Positions 52,682 to 61,852 of a stretch of 64,000 bases of DNA are shown piece by piece. The translations under genes and the position numbers were made by a program. The first letter of the stretch is position 1; each line of letters opens with the position of its first letter. The stretch comes from a bacterium (lineage in GTDB: Bacteria > Desulfobacterota > Deferrisomatia > Deferrisomatales > BM512): positions 70,138 through 134,137 of the forward strand of contig SCTA01000040.1 of assembly GCA_004322275.1 (NCBI GenBank). Direction: 5' to 3'. The notes beneath the pieces are model-generated. The model was not told the origin of the DNA. It saw only the letters and a list, made by a program, of their open reading frames with translations, and searched no databases.

Positions 52682-54442
52682 TTACAACTTCTCGATTAGA
52701 ACGATATCGCCGCGCTGCCCGCCGCCCTCCATCCAGACGACGATATCCTTGCACTCGCTCATCAGTTTAACCCTGGCGGAGGAAAATGAACCTAGAATCC
52801 TCGCCGCAAGGGGGCCGTCACGGGGAATCGTCGATTCCACGGAGTCAAGCTCGCTGAGGAACCTGTCGTCCTTCCCTTCTATCCACCGGCGGACGCTGCC
52901 ATCGAGGGAGCGCATGATGAGACGCTGAATTCCGCCCCTGTGGAGCCCCGATTCCGACCAGAAAAGCTCGAACAGAGGCACCGACTCGTCCTCGATGTCG
53001 ATGAAAAGCTCCCATATCCTCGAAAGCTCCTCCCGTATCGTGGAGTGCGCGTTGCCGAGCGCTTCGAGGAAGGGCCCGAAGCCGCCGTCCTCCAGCGCCG
53101 AGAATCTCGTCCTCGGGGAAATGACGGCGGGAAATTTCTTCTGCCCGAGGCGCTCTTTGAGCTTTTCCTGAAGGGATTGCAGATCGACGAGGCCGGATTC
53201 GAGGAACCTCCCGACAAGGAGGACGGGATTCAGCTCCGCCGAACGCGATTCCAGCAGGTGCTGCGGGTCCATTATGGCGGTGGCCGCATCCAGCTCGACG
53301 TAGCCCGGCATCCGAAGCAGCTTCATTGCGGCTGTCATGAAACTTGTCGAGGGGGAATTCAGCCAGCCCCTTGTCGCGAGGTAGGAGGCGTAGAGATCGT
53401 TTCCTTGAACGAGGCCGAGGAGGTCTTTTTCAGCGCTTTCAAGGGTGAACAGGGTTTTGTTCTGCAAAAGGGCGCGAAGCTCGGCCTTTGAGGGATTCTG
53501 GCGGAGTTTCACGGCCAGCTCGGCCGCGACAGCCGGATCCTGGCAATTCCGGAGGCCCCTGTAGAGCCAGGAATTCTCCGTTTTGACCTCCTGCTTCCAG
53601 AAAACCATCTTTTTCAGCAGCGACCCCGCTTTTGAGCTCTCCATGTTTTTCATGAAGAGGCTGTAGACCTCGGGGCTGTCAAGACTGCTGAGAGGCTCAA
53701 CCATCCAGGGCTGGAGTTCCTTCGCCGCGACCCGCAAGAGCGGCTCTGGCCCCTGCGGAGCGCCCATCTTCGCATAGGAGATGAAGGCGGCTCTCGAAAG
53801 CTCGTGGTTTTTGCCTCCGATAAGCGGCGAAAGCCTCTCGCCGTCCTCCGGATTCCCGATCTTTCCCAGCGCCGTCGCCGCCGCCGCGTCCATCGGCGGC
53901 CCCTGCCGAAGCGCCCTGATAAAGAGCGGGCGGGCCTTGGGATAGGCGAGCTTCGCCAGCGCCTCGAACCCCTCCCAGCGTTCGGTGTGGGGAAGTAAAA
54001 GCTCCCCGGCCCTTTCGCCGCCGATATTGACGAGGGCGTCGGCAACGGCCGGGAAGAGATAGGGGTCATCGACGCATTTTACGAGAAACTCGAAGTATTT
54101 TTCGCTCCGGAGCCTGCTCAGGGCCTCTATGGCTACTCTCGTCACCTTCTCGGGCTTTTTTTCGGGGAGATAGCGCAGGAAATAGCGTTCGGCGTCGGGG
54201 TGCCCCATATGGGAGAGGCCGATCATCAGGGAAAATTTTTCGGGGGAATCGGTTTTGAGGGACCACTCGTTCAGCGCTTCCTGAAGCGCCGGGCCGAGGG
54301 CGAGCCCCCCCAGAAGAATCGCTACGCGGTTCGCGGTCTGGCAGGCGTGGTAGCGTCTTATCTGATCGGGATAGGCAGGGATTCCCTTGTGGAGAATCTC
54401 CTCCAGGAGGTCCCCGAGAGGCCGGTTTATAGTATCCTCCAT
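52682..54442 (-). CDS. Helical-repeat (HEAT-type) protein, operon partner 2
   Basis: A 586-residue soluble protein made of repeated helix pairs, for example E-K-V-T-R-V-A-I-E-A-L-S-R-L and A-A-A-T-A-L-G-K-I-G-N-P-E-D-G. These are typical of HEAT/armadillo scaffolds in the N-terminal ~300 residues; the rest is helical without a clear repeat. There is no enzyme motif, signal peptide or membrane segment. ATG 54442 is chosen (M-E-D-T-I-N-R-P-L-G-D-L-L), seven bases after the DUF2997 stop. It probably acts as a scaffold linking the AAA+ and Hsp70-like proteins; this is inference. Confidence 0.7.
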   Translation of the reverse strand: MEDTINRPLGDLLEEILHKGIPAYPDQIRRYHACQTANRVAILLGGLALGPALQEALNEWSLKTDSPEKFSLMIGLSHMGHPDAERYFLRYLPEKKPEKVTRVAIEALSRLRSEKYFEFLVKCVDDPYLFPAVADALVNIGGERAGELLLPHTERWEGFEALAKLAYPKARPLFIRALRQGPPMDAAAATALGKIGNPEDGERLSPLIGGKNHELSRAAFISYAKMGAPQGPEPLLRVAAKELQPWMVEPLSSLDSPEVYSLFMKNMESSKAGSLLKKMVFWKQEVKTENSWLYRGLRNCQDPAVAAELAVKLRQNPSKAELRALLQNKTLFTLESAEKDLLGLVQGNDLYASYLATRGWLNSPSTSFMTAAMKLLRMPGYVELDAATAIMDPQHLLESRSAELNPVLLVGRFLESGLVDLQSLQEKLKERLGQKKFPAVISPRTRFSALEDGGFGPFLEALGNAHSTIREELSRIWELFIDIEDESVPLFELFWSESGLHRGGIQRLIMRSLDGSVRRWIEGKDDRFLSELDSVESTIPRDGPLAARILGSFSSARVKLMSECKDIVVWMEGGGQRGDIVLIEKL

Positions 54443-54449
54443 CAGGACA

Positions 54450-54644
54450 CTACGCTTTATCTTTGATACGCTGGCTCTCCGTGGTCTCCTGCTGGTAGTA
54501 CTCGGAGGTGAACTCCCTGTCGACCTCACCCCCGAGGAGCCGCTCCATCTCGGCGGTGAGCTGGAGGCACTTTGGCCCCTTGGCGCCGAAGACGGTGAGC
54601 TTGACGTTGCCCTTCTCGTCGATTGTTACTTTGATTTCTTCCAC
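54450..54644 (-). CDS. DUF2997 peptide
   Basis: A 64-residue protein that fits the DUF2997 family: a beta hairpin start (I-K-V-T-I-D-E-K-G-N-V-K-L), then G-A-K-G-P-K-C-L-Q-L-T-A-E-M-E, then an E-Y-Y-Q-Q-E-T tail. The function is unknown. It lies one base after the DUF1257 gene. I recall the DUF1257-DUF2997 pairing from cyanobacterial genomes, unverified here. Its small size and charged tail suggest a subunit or adaptor rather than an enzyme. Confidence 0.75.
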   Translation of the reverse strand: MEEIKVTIDEKGNVKLTVFGAKGPKCLQLTAEMERLLGGEVDREFTSEYYQQETTESQRIKDKA

Positions 54645-54645
54645 G

Positions 54646-55020
54646 CTAACTTCTCCGCATGGTTAAGTGTAACTCGTTTCCCTGCTTCGTCTCTTCGACC
54701 AGCGTGTAGTTGTCGATCTTGAGCTGCTCTTTGACTACCTCGGTAGCGTAACGTCTCGTGACTTCGGCGATAAAGGACTCCTGGCTGATGGATTTGATCA
54801 TGTCCCAGTCGGCGACCACCTCGTAGGTGTCGCCCGCCTTCCGAAAACCGATGTCGTAGCCGTCCGGGGTGCTGATTCTGAGCTCGACCTCCATCTTCTT
54901 GCCCATGTAGCCGCGAATCTTTACCTTGCCCTCCTTGTGCTGGAGGTTGAGTTCGCCAAGAGCCCTCTTGAGGTAAAGCATATCGACGATTCTGGTCTTA
55001 ACCCTGGTGAAGTGGGACAT
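54646..55020 (-). CDS. Ycf35-like DUF1257 protein
   Basis: A 124-residue protein of the DUF1257/Ycf35 family, otherwise known from cyanobacteria and plastid genomes. The start M-S-H-F-T-R-V-K-T-R-I is characteristic. Beta strands R-G-Y-M-G-K-K-M-E-V-E-L and D-I-G-F-R-K follow, then D-W-D-M-I and R-Y-A-T-E-V-V-K. ATG 55020 is set by AAGGAG seven bases upstream. The longer frame to 55119 overlaps the ATPase gene and is rejected. The function is unknown. Confidence 0.85.
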   Translation of the reverse strand: MSHFTRVKTRIVDMLYLKRALGELNLQHKEGKVKIRGYMGKKMEVELRISTPDGYDIGFRKAGDTYEVVADWDMIKSISQESFIAEVTRRYATEVVKEQLKIDNYTLVEETKQGNELHLTMRRS

Positions 55021-55048
55021 CAGCTCACTCCTTGTATTCCCGCCGGAT

Positions 55049-56539
55049 TCATTTGTTGTCTTTGTTGGCCCTGCGAGTGCGCTCGGAGGCCCAGTCGCGG
55101 AGTTTCTCGATCCTCTCATGCATCAGCTTGCTGATCGGAATGACCTCCTTCACCCCCTGGCAGACGTCCTCGGTGGAGAATTCGCGCTCCCCATCGTCGA
55201 AGGCGTTGTACATGGCGTTTATAATCCCCTGCTCTATCTCGGCGCCGGAAAAACCGCTGGTCGCGCCGGCCAGCTTGGGAATGTCGAAGTTCCTGACCAC
55301 GGGACGCACCTTGGAGAGGTGGACGCGGAAGATCTCGACGCGCTCTTCGTAGTTCGGAAGGTCGACGAAGAATATCTCGTCGAAGCGCCCCTTGCGCATC
55401 AGTTCGGGAGGCAGGTTGGCTATGTCGTTGCCGGTGGCGATGACGAAAACCGGCTTGGTCTTCTCCTGCATCCAGGTGAGGAAGGTGCCGAAGACGCGGG
55501 CGGAGGTGCCGGAATCCCCGGCGCTGACGACGCTTGAGAAGGCCTTTTCAATCTCGTCGATCCACAGGATGCAGGGCGAGATGGCCTCGGCCAGAAGCAG
55601 CGCCTTTCTGATGCGCTCCTCGGATTCGCCCACGAGGCTGCCGAAGACCTTGCCGAGATCCATGCGCAGGAGCGGCAGGCGCCAGAGGGCGGAAGTGGCT
55701 TTCGCGGTGAGGCTCTTTCCCGTGCCCTGCACGCCGATTATCAGTATCCCCTTGGGGTCGGGCAGGCCGTATTCCTTGGCCCTGCTGGAAAAGGCCTTGT
55801 CGCGCTTTTTCAGCCATTCCTTGAGGTTGTCCAGCCCGCCGATGTCGCTTATCTTTTCCCGCGTGGGGAAAAACTCCAGCACCTCGTCCTTCTTGATTAT
55901 CTTCTGCTTTTCCGAAAGGACCAGGGTTATCGCCGACTGGTCGATGACCTCGTGCTTGAGGACGGATTTCAGAAAAACCCCCCTCGCCTGATTCTCCGTG
56001 AGGCCGAGGGCTGATTTGACCAGTTTCTCCTCCGACTCCTTGTTAAGGTCCACCTTCACCCCTCGCGATTCGCAGAGGGTATGGAGCAGATTTGAAAGGG
56101 TGTCGTAATCCGGGAGCGGCAAGAAGACCTGAGGAACGTCGTCGCGAACTTCAAGGGGGAGTTTGAAGAAGGGCGAGAGGAGAATAAGCGTCTTGCGGCT
56201 CGCCCGGAGGGAGTAGACCAGATTCCGTAGCATGCGCACTACGACGGGCTCCTCGAAATAGGGGTGGAAATCGAGGATGAGAAAGATGCCCTCGCCCTTG
56301 TAGGCTTCTATCCTCTGAAGGGCCGTGAGGGGGTCCATCCTTCCCTCTTCAAGCGGGTTGGCCCCCTCGCCCTCCCTGCGGAAACCCATGACGGAGTTCC
56401 AGACGAAGAGGTCTCTGTTTTTAAGATCCCCCGCGACCTGTTTGACAAGGTCCCTCGCCCTCGCCTCCTCTCCGGTTACAAGCGAGATGATAGGCTGACG
56501 CGATCTGATCAGTATGTCCAGCTCTTCTCTTATTTCCAT
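55049..56539 (-). CDS. Ycf46-like AAA+ ATPase
   Basis: A 496-residue AAA+ protein. The C-terminal ATPase has Walker A G-V-Q-G-T-G-K-S (269-276), Walker B L-W-I-D-E-I (325-330), sensor 1 A-T-G-N-D (368-372), an arginine-finger region [10 protein letters not shown] and sensor 2 helix G-F-S-G-A-E-I-E. The first ~210 residues resemble a degenerate P-loop domain (I-F-L-I-L-D-F-H at 85-92; Walker A lost), as in Ycf46 of cyanobacteria and red-algal plastids. It is the likely motor of the operon, acting as a hexameric remodelling ATPase. The target is unknown. Confidence 0.9.
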   Translation of the reverse strand: MEIREELDILIRSRQPIISLVTGEEARARDLVKQVAGDLKNRDLFVWNSVMGFRREGEGANPLEEGRMDPLTALQRIEAYKGEGIFLILDFHPYFEEPVVVRMLRNLVYSLRASRKTLILLSPFFKLPLEVRDDVPQVFLPLPDYDTLSNLLHTLCESRGVKVDLNKESEEKLVKSALGLTENQARGVFLKSVLKHEVIDQSAITLVLSEKQKIIKKDEVLEFFPTREKISDIGGLDNLKEWLKKRDKAFSSRAKEYGLPDPKGILIIGVQGTGKSLTAKATSALWRLPLLRMDLGKVFGSLVGESEERIRKALLLAEAISPCILWIDEIEKAFSSVVSAGDSGTSARVFGTFLTWMQEKTKPVFVIATGNDIANLPPELMRKGRFDEIFFVDLPNYEERVEIFRVHLSKVRPVVRNFDIPKLAGATSGFSGAEIEQGIINAMYNAFDDGEREFSTEDVCQGVKEVIPISKLMHERIEKLRDWASERTRRANKDNK

Positions 56540-56546
56540 CGTTCCC

Positions 56547-56834
56547 TCAATCGGCGTTTTCGTCTTCGTCGCCTTCGTCCGGGTAGAGGTTCATTACCCG
56601 CAGGCGGGCCAGAGTAAAAAAACTTACAACAACGGCGATGGCTATAGCTACCGAGAAATTTCCAACGGAAAGGTCAACCAGCCCCGAACGGTTGAAAAGA
56701 TAGGAGATGAATCCCAGGGCCACCACCATCAGCGCCGCGACCGGCAAGAGGCAGGAAAAGGTTTCGCAGGCTCTCCCGACGGTTTCCATGCCGAAGAAAG
56801 CCAGCAGTCCGTTTTTGTTCCCTTCCTTAGCCAT
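56547..56834 (-). CDS. Small two-helix membrane protein with acidic tail
   Basis: A 95-residue protein with helices at about 26-46 (L-L-P-V-A-A-L-M-V-V) and 58-75 (F-S-V-A-I-A-I-A-V-V), ending in P-D-E-G-D-E-D-E-N-A-D. It lies seven bases before the Ycf46-like gene and 63 bases after the HD-GYP gene. Function is unknown. Its layout mirrors the 116-residue membrane protein at the operon end, so the two may form paired membrane anchors. Confidence 0.7.
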   Translation of the reverse strand: MAKEGNKNGLLAFFGMETVGRACETFSCLLPVAALMVVALGFISYLFNRSGLVDLSVGNFSVAIAIAVVVSFFTLARLRVMNLYPDEGDEDENAD

Positions 56835-56897
56835 GTCAATCCTCCGCTAGAGATGTCGCCACGTCAGGCGGATTAATATAAAGCTAAAAAGCGATTT

Positions 56898-58178
56898 TCA
56901 TTCATCCAGCATATCTTCGACCGACTCTATATCGGGAGTCCTGGGCATTGAGAGATCCATTATCTCTCCTCCGTCCGCGATTTCGATCAGGGGCTGGAGG
57001 GCGTCGTACTCCCCGTCAGCGAGGACTACGGCGCGGCTGCCGTCTGAGAGCTTAACGTGCCTGCCGGGCACTATCACGCCGGTGAGCCTCGCGAAGACCG
57101 ACACGAAGACGGGGTGAAGCCTGTTGGCCCGCGACTCCTTAATGAGGACGCTCATCGCCCCGGCGGGAGTATAGGCGCTGGGCTGATAGGGACGGACTGT
57201 GCGAATGGCGTCGAAGGTGTCGGAAACCGCCACCAGCATAGCCGCGGGATGCGGGGTGGACTGGACCGGCAGTTTCGGGTAACCGCTTCCGTCCACCCTC
57301 ATGTGGTGCTCGAAGGCTATGACCGGCACTATGGGCGACATCTCACCCTTCATGTTCATGATTATGGCGGCGCCGTCCACGGGGTGGCGGTTTATTACCT
57401 CGCGCTCCTCGTCGCTCAGCCTTCCCGGCTTGTGGAGCACCTCCAGCGGAATCTTTTCCTTGCCTACGTCGTGGCAGATGGCGCCGATGGCTACGGCGTC
57501 CACGAGCCCCTCGGGAAGGTCCATTCTTCTCGCGACGGCGATGGATAGCGCCGCGACGTTCATCGCGTGGGTGAATGTGTATTCGTCGTAATCCTTCAGC
57601 TCCATTATGGGGCTGAAAATGTCCTGACCCGCCATAACGTGGCCGGAAATTAGCCTTGTTATCTCTCTCGCCCTCACCCAGGCGCCCTTTCGCCCTTCGC
57701 GGATGTCGGACATCATCTCCTGCACCCTGGGCATAAGGGTCAGGTAGCCGGTGGGAGCGTTCAGCCCCTTCTCTTCTTCCTCGTCCTCTTCGTCGAGGTT
57801 TATTGACCCGGCTACGAAACCGACGGTGCTGAAGGAGCCGGGCTCCCCCTCCTTGAGGCGAAGCATGACTTCCAGAAAGCCGCGAACTCCTATTTCCGGC
57901 AAAAAGCGCACCGAGTCCCACTGCATGGCTTTAAAGGCTTCGAGTATCTTTTCGAGTTGCTTGGGCACGGGGCTGAGGACTTCGTTTTCGATGACCACCT
58001 CTTCGCCCATGCGGGAAATTCGTATCGGCTTTTGAAATTCCCGGAGGCATTCCGCGCACCTGTCCGCCGCCGTCTGGACGTGGGGATTGCCGGAGGGGTA
58101 CATCCGGTAGGCCTGATAGAGCCTGCCAAGCTCCAGCATGAACCTTCCGAGAATCGCTTTTTCGTCTACCGCGCTCAA
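56898..58178 (-). CDS. HD-GYP domain protein (putative c-di-GMP phosphodiesterase)
   Basis: A 426-residue protein. Residues ~1-130 share a Y-P-x-G-x-P-containing helical plus beta domain with the neighbouring upstream gene. Residues ~190-360 are an HD-GYP domain: I-C-H-D-V-G-K-E-K-I-P, R-H-P-V-D-G-A, E-H-H-M-R-V-D-G-S-G-Y-P, and D-T-F-D-A-I. All metal and GYP residues are kept, so c-di-GMP hydrolysis to GMP/pGpG is plausible. The TTG start at 58178 overlaps the upstream stop (TTGA), showing translational coupling. No membrane segment is seen. It ties the operon to nucleotide second-messenger signalling. Confidence 0.88.
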   Translation of the reverse strand: MSAVDEKAILGRFMLELGRLYQAYRMYPSGNPHVQTAADRCAECLREFQKPIRISRMGEEVVIENEVLSPVPKQLEKILEAFKAMQWDSVRFLPEIGVRGFLEVMLRLKEGEPGSFSTVGFVAGSINLDEEDEEEEKGLNAPTGYLTLMPRVQEMMSDIREGRKGAWVRAREITRLISGHVMAGQDIFSPIMELKDYDEYTFTHAMNVAALSIAVARRMDLPEGLVDAVAIGAICHDVGKEKIPLEVLHKPGRLSDEEREVINRHPVDGAAIIMNMKGEMSPIVPVIAFEHHMRVDGSGYPKLPVQSTPHPAAMLVAVSDTFDAIRTVRPYQPSAYTPAGAMSVLIKESRANRLHPVFVSVFARLTGVIVPGRHVKLSDGSRAVVLADGEYDALQPLIEIADGGEIMDLSMPRTPDIESVEDMLDE

Positions 58179-59974
58179 TTGTACTTCATCCTGTCGGAGA
58201 TGCTTTTGGCAAGCTGCTTTTCTTCCAGGAATCTGCCGGATTCAAACTGAAAGTTCTGTAGCGCCCGAAACCCTCTCTCCCCCATAAAAGCCATCGCGCG
58301 CAGGGCTTCTCTCCTGACCTGGGGCTTTTCGTGGTCGAGTTGGGCCATTATAAAGGGAAACGCCCTCTGATCCCCGATTCTTCCGAGGATTATCATGCAG
58401 TTTCTCATGAAATACCAAATGCTCCCCCGCGCCTTCCGCACAATCACGGGGGCGGAATTGCTGGAAAAGTGGCACATCAGCTCGACGAGGAAGCGGCGCA
58501 CCGAAAGCCGCTCTTCCATGAGGAGGGTCCGAAGGCCCACTTCGAGTATCTCGGACTCGTGCCTCGCCGCGAACCCTATCACGCGCCTTTTCGTATCTAC
58601 CGCGTAGTCTTTTATATCGGGCACGACCTTGCGGAAAAAGATCTCCATAACGTCGTTCCTCCCAACCAGGGCGTCGGGAACGGCGTTGTCCACCATTTCG
58701 AGAAAGCTCATGATACCGAAGCTGTCCATGTCGGCGAGGCGCTCGGTGATGCGTTCCGCCAGCTGCGATTCGCTGCCTTGAACGTTGTAGAGGGATATCC
58801 CTATCATTACGTGGTCGAGGTGCATCTCGGCGTCCTCGAACATTCCGAAGGCGGCGCCCCTTTCTCCCTCTATTTTAAGCCGCGAGGCCATCCTGTCCAG
58901 GGTCTCACGGTATCCCTTCCCCATGTACTTGTTTTCGTCGAAGTCCACGAGGAAGGATTCGACCCACTCCCAGACCTCCGAAGGGTAGCCGGAGGAAGAA
59001 TCGCTCTGTTTTCTATCCCCAGCGAGCGCGGCGATTGCGAGCATGGCGTCGTTGCCGAGAAAAGACTTCGCGAAGGAGCTGATTCTGGCTTCTTTGTCGC
59101 CGCCGAGGGAGACGAGTCCGGCGAGGAGATCGGCCATCTTTTCCCCGTCAACGAGTTGCATCAGAAAGGAGAGGGATTCGCCGGTGCCGGTGGAGTCGGA
59201 GAGGAGCACGTCTACCAGCCGGGCGAGGTGCTCCGAATCGAGGCCCGCGCCGAGCCTGGCAAGCTGCTGGCCTATTTCCTCGCGCCTGTCCTCGGGTATC
59301 ATGCGAAGAGCCCTGTCAAGCATGGAGCCGAGGCGGGCGAAGATCTGGCTAAGTTCCCTGAAGCTTTCCGGAGCGCCGTCGAAGGTCGTCTGCCAGAATT
59401 CCGGCGAGGAGAGCACCCGCGCCATGTCCTTGGGGCTTCCGCTCTCGGACTGGAGCCAAAGCCACATCTCCCGGCGCTTTTTCAGGGCGGCCTCTTCGTC
59501 GCCGACGCTTTCGGAGGCTTCGAGGGTCATCTGGTCGTGAATGGCTCCGAGGTCGAGCGGAACCAGCTGGATGTTCACGACCCCGTCGTTTTCGAGCGCC
59601 GAGATTATGTTTTCCCCGGCTATGTTCCTGTCGCCCAGCCTCGCGGCGACCAGATAGACCTCCGAGGAAGAGAGGCCGGGACCGAAGGAAATTCTCGCTA
59701 TCTTTCTCGAATTGAGGAATCTGGCCAGAAGCTCGGCGCGGCTCTCCTTGCCCCCGAAGAATTCGCCTCCCACCACCAGTTCGCTGCTCGTAACGCCTAT
59801 GGAGAGGTCTTCGTGACCCTTTTGCCCGGACCACGAGACTACCCGGTCGGCCATCTTGTTCATCTGGGGATGCCCCTGAGGATAGATGGCGACGGTGCGC
59901 ACGAGAAGCATGATATCTCGCGCGAGGGTCTCTACTTCCGCTCTCAGCTCTTCTTTGTCTCTGGGCGTTTCCAT
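58175..59974 (-). CDS. Helical-repeat (HEAT-type) protein, operon partner 1
   Basis: A 599-residue protein. Residues ~1-130 have the same domain as the HD-GYP protein (V-A-I-Y-P-Q-G-H-P-Q-M; L-S-I-G-V-T-S-S-E-L-V-V-G-G). The middle is helical with few motifs. The last ~150 residues contain clear HEAT repeats (R-R-F-L-V-E-L-M; I-L-G-R-I-G-D-Q-R-A-F-P; R-R-E-A-L-R-A-M-A-F-M-G). No enzyme motif is present. The gene begins 20 bases after recR, probably the first unit of the shared transcript. A scaffold or sensor role is inference. Confidence 0.7.
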   Translation of the reverse strand: METPRDKEELRAEVETLARDIMLLVRTVAIYPQGHPQMNKMADRVVSWSGQKGHEDLSIGVTSSELVVGGEFFGGKESRAELLARFLNSRKIARISFGPGLSSSEVYLVAARLGDRNIAGENIISALENDGVVNIQLVPLDLGAIHDQMTLEASESVGDEEAALKKRREMWLWLQSESGSPKDMARVLSSPEFWQTTFDGAPESFRELSQIFARLGSMLDRALRMIPEDRREEIGQQLARLGAGLDSEHLARLVDVLLSDSTGTGESLSFLMQLVDGEKMADLLAGLVSLGGDKEARISSFAKSFLGNDAMLAIAALAGDRKQSDSSSGYPSEVWEWVESFLVDFDENKYMGKGYRETLDRMASRLKIEGERGAAFGMFEDAEMHLDHVMIGISLYNVQGSESQLAERITERLADMDSFGIMSFLEMVDNAVPDALVGRNDVMEIFFRKVVPDIKDYAVDTKRRVIGFAARHESEILEVGLRTLLMEERLSVRRFLVELMCHFSSNSAPVIVRKARGSIWYFMRNCMIILGRIGDQRAFPFIMAQLDHEKPQVRREALRAMAFMGERGFRALQNFQFESGRFLEEKQLAKSISDRMKYN

Positions 59975-59994
59975 GATTTCGCTTTGAGTTTCCG

Positions 59995-60588
59995 TCAGTA
60001 AGCGCTTCGGCCGTCGAGAGCCCGCCCGAGGGTAAGCGCGTCGGCGTATTCGAGGTCTCCGCCCATTGGAATGCCGCGCGCGATCCTCGTAACCTTTACG
60101 TTCAGCGACCCGAGCGCCCGCTTGACGTAGAGGGCGGTGGCCTCTCCGTCAACGCTCGGGTTGGTCGCCAGAATCACCTCCCGCACGGTGCCGGACTCGA
60201 CCCTTTTTACAAGCTGGGCTACGGTTATCTCGCCGGGACCCACTCCGTCGATAGGGGAGAGCCTTCCCCCGAGCACGTGATAAAGGCCGAAAAAATTTCC
60301 CGCGTTTTCAATGGAAACCAGGCTGACCTGATCCTCCACCACGCAGATGATGCCCCTGTCCCGGCGGCCCGAGGAGCATATTTCGCAGATTTCGCTCTCG
60401 GTCATCGAAAAGCAGTTTTTGCAGGGGCGTATCTTGTCCTTCACCTCCAGCAGGGCCGACGCCAGACCTTCGGCGTTCACCCTGGGGCTCGAAAGGACGT
60501 GCATGGCCAGCCTCGTGGCCGTCTTCTCTCCGACGCCCGGGAGCTTCTTGAATTCCCTGATAAGATTTTTTATCGGTCCCGCTATCAT
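59995..60588 (-). CDS. recR: Recombination protein RecR
   Basis: A 197-residue RecR, partner of RecF/RecO in loading RecA on gapped DNA. The helix-hairpin-helix start L-I-R-E-F-K-K-L-P-G-V-G is followed by a Cys4 zinc finger (C-K-N-C-F...C-E-I-C) and a Toprim domain (I-C-V-V-E-D; N-P-S-V-D-G-E-A-T-A). ATG 60588 is the family start; the extra codons upstream lack homology. It heads the minus-strand series that continues into the HEAT/HD-GYP/Ycf46 genes with only 20 bases between. dnaX or a YbaB homologue, common recR neighbours, is absent here. Confidence 0.96.
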   Translation of the reverse strand: MIAGPIKNLIREFKKLPGVGEKTATRLAMHVLSSPRVNAEGLASALLEVKDKIRPCKNCFSMTESEICEICSSGRRDRGIICVVEDQVSLVSIENAGNFFGLYHVLGGRLSPIDGVGPGEITVAQLVKRVESGTVREVILATNPSVDGEATALYVKRALGSLNVKVTRIARGIPMGGDLEYADALTLGRALDGRSAY

Positions 60589-60715
60589 TCCATAACTTTC
60601 GCCCGGTTTCTTTCCCGGTTCGAGGAGTTTTATCGGCTCACAGTTTACTTGACCGCCACCCCATGCTAAGAGGTACTCTTCTTCCTCCAAAGGAACGCAC
60701 TTAAAGGAGTAAAAA

Positions 60716-61852
60716 ATGACCACACCCCTCGGGGAACTTCTGCTGGAGCGCATCCGGCGGGATGGCCCGGTTTCCTTTGAAGAGTTCATGAGGTGGGCGC
60801 TCTACCACCCCTCTTACGGCTATTACTCCTCGGGCAGGGTCAAAATCGGCTCGGACGAAGGCGATTTCACCACCTCGCCTCACGTTTCGGCCCTTTTCGC
60901 CTCCGGGGTAGCCCGCTTCATCGTCTCCGCCGACGCGGCTCTCGGTTCGCCGGAAATTTTTCACCTCGTGGAGGGCGGACCCGGCGAAGGCAAGCTCGCT
61001 CTCGATATACTGGACTTTCTTCGGGAGCGTTACCCCGATCTTTACAGGCGCGCCGTTTACGTTCCCGAGGATGCGAGCGCCGCGCTACGTGAACGTCAGA
61101 AAAAAGTCCTCGAACGCCATCGTGAAAAACTCTCCGCCGAAGCTGTGCAGGGCTACGAGGGCGTCTGTTTCTCCAACGAGCTTCTCGACGCCTTTCCGGT
61201 CAGAAGGTTCATCCTCGAAGGCGGCAAGGCGAGAGAAATTATCGTAGGCGAAGCTGACGGGAGTCTCGCCTTCACGAGCCGCCCCGCCGACGCCTCCGCC
61301 ATACCGGCGCGCATCCCCAAACCCTCCGCCGAAGAAAGCTGGGAGGTCGAAATCTGCGCCGAAATACCGCGCTGGCTCGAAAAAACCTCTTCAAAGATCG
61401 GCCGCGGCTATATCCTGACCATAGATTACGGCGACGAGGCCGGAGAACTTTACGGCCCCCACCGGCCCAGGGGAACGATAAGGGGCTTTCGGGAGCACCG
61501 CCATCTCGACGATCTTCTTTCCGGCCCAGGCTCGGCCGACCTCACCGCCTCTGTGGATTTCACCTCGCTCATCGAGGTGGGGGAGAGCCTTGGCCTCGAA
61601 AACTCAAAACTCATGACCCAGCGCGACTTCCTCTTTTCCTTCGGGCTTCTGGAGGAAGCCGAAAGGATCGAGAGGGAAGAGAGCGACCAGCTTAAGCTTA
61701 TCGAAACCTGCAGGGCGATAGGGCAACTCATCATGCCGGGAACCGGCATGGGCGAATCCTTTCACGCCCTGATTCAGGCGAAGAACGCCCCTCTCTCAGA
61801 GCTTCAGTCAACCTCTTTTTTCGGTTTTACCCTAAACAAGGAGACTGTTTAA
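60716..61852 (+). CDS. MidA/NDUFAF7-like SAM-dependent methyltransferase
   Basis: A 378-residue protein of the MidA (PF02636) family, whose mitochondrial member methylates an arginine of complex I. Motifs are F-M-R-W-A-L-Y-H-P-S-Y-G-Y-Y (about 24-37), the SAM site E-G-G-P-G-E-G (E-x-G-x-G) and C-F-S-N-E-L-L-D-A-F-P-V. Y-I-L-T-I-D-Y-G lies in the second half. The bacterial substrate is not established. It is divergent from recR. Its stop codon lies in the left arm of a family A palindrome. Confidence 0.9.
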   Translation: MTTPLGELLLERIRRDGPVSFEEFMRWALYHPSYGYYSSGRVKIGSDEGDFTTSPHVSALFASGVARFIVSADAALGSPEIFHLVEGGPGEGKLALDILDFLRERYPDLYRRAVYVPEDASAALRERQKKVLERHREKLSAEAVQGYEGVCFSNELLDAFPVRRFILEGGKAREIIVGEADGSLAFTSRPADASAIPARIPKPSAEESWEVEICAEIPRWLEKTSSKIGRGYILTIDYGDEAGELYGPHRPRGTIRGFREHRHLDDLLSGPGSADLTASVDFTSLIEVGESLGLENSKLMTQRDFLFSFGLLEEAERIEREESDQLKLIETCRAIGQLIMPGTGMGESFHALIQAKNAPLSELQSTSFFGFTLNKETV

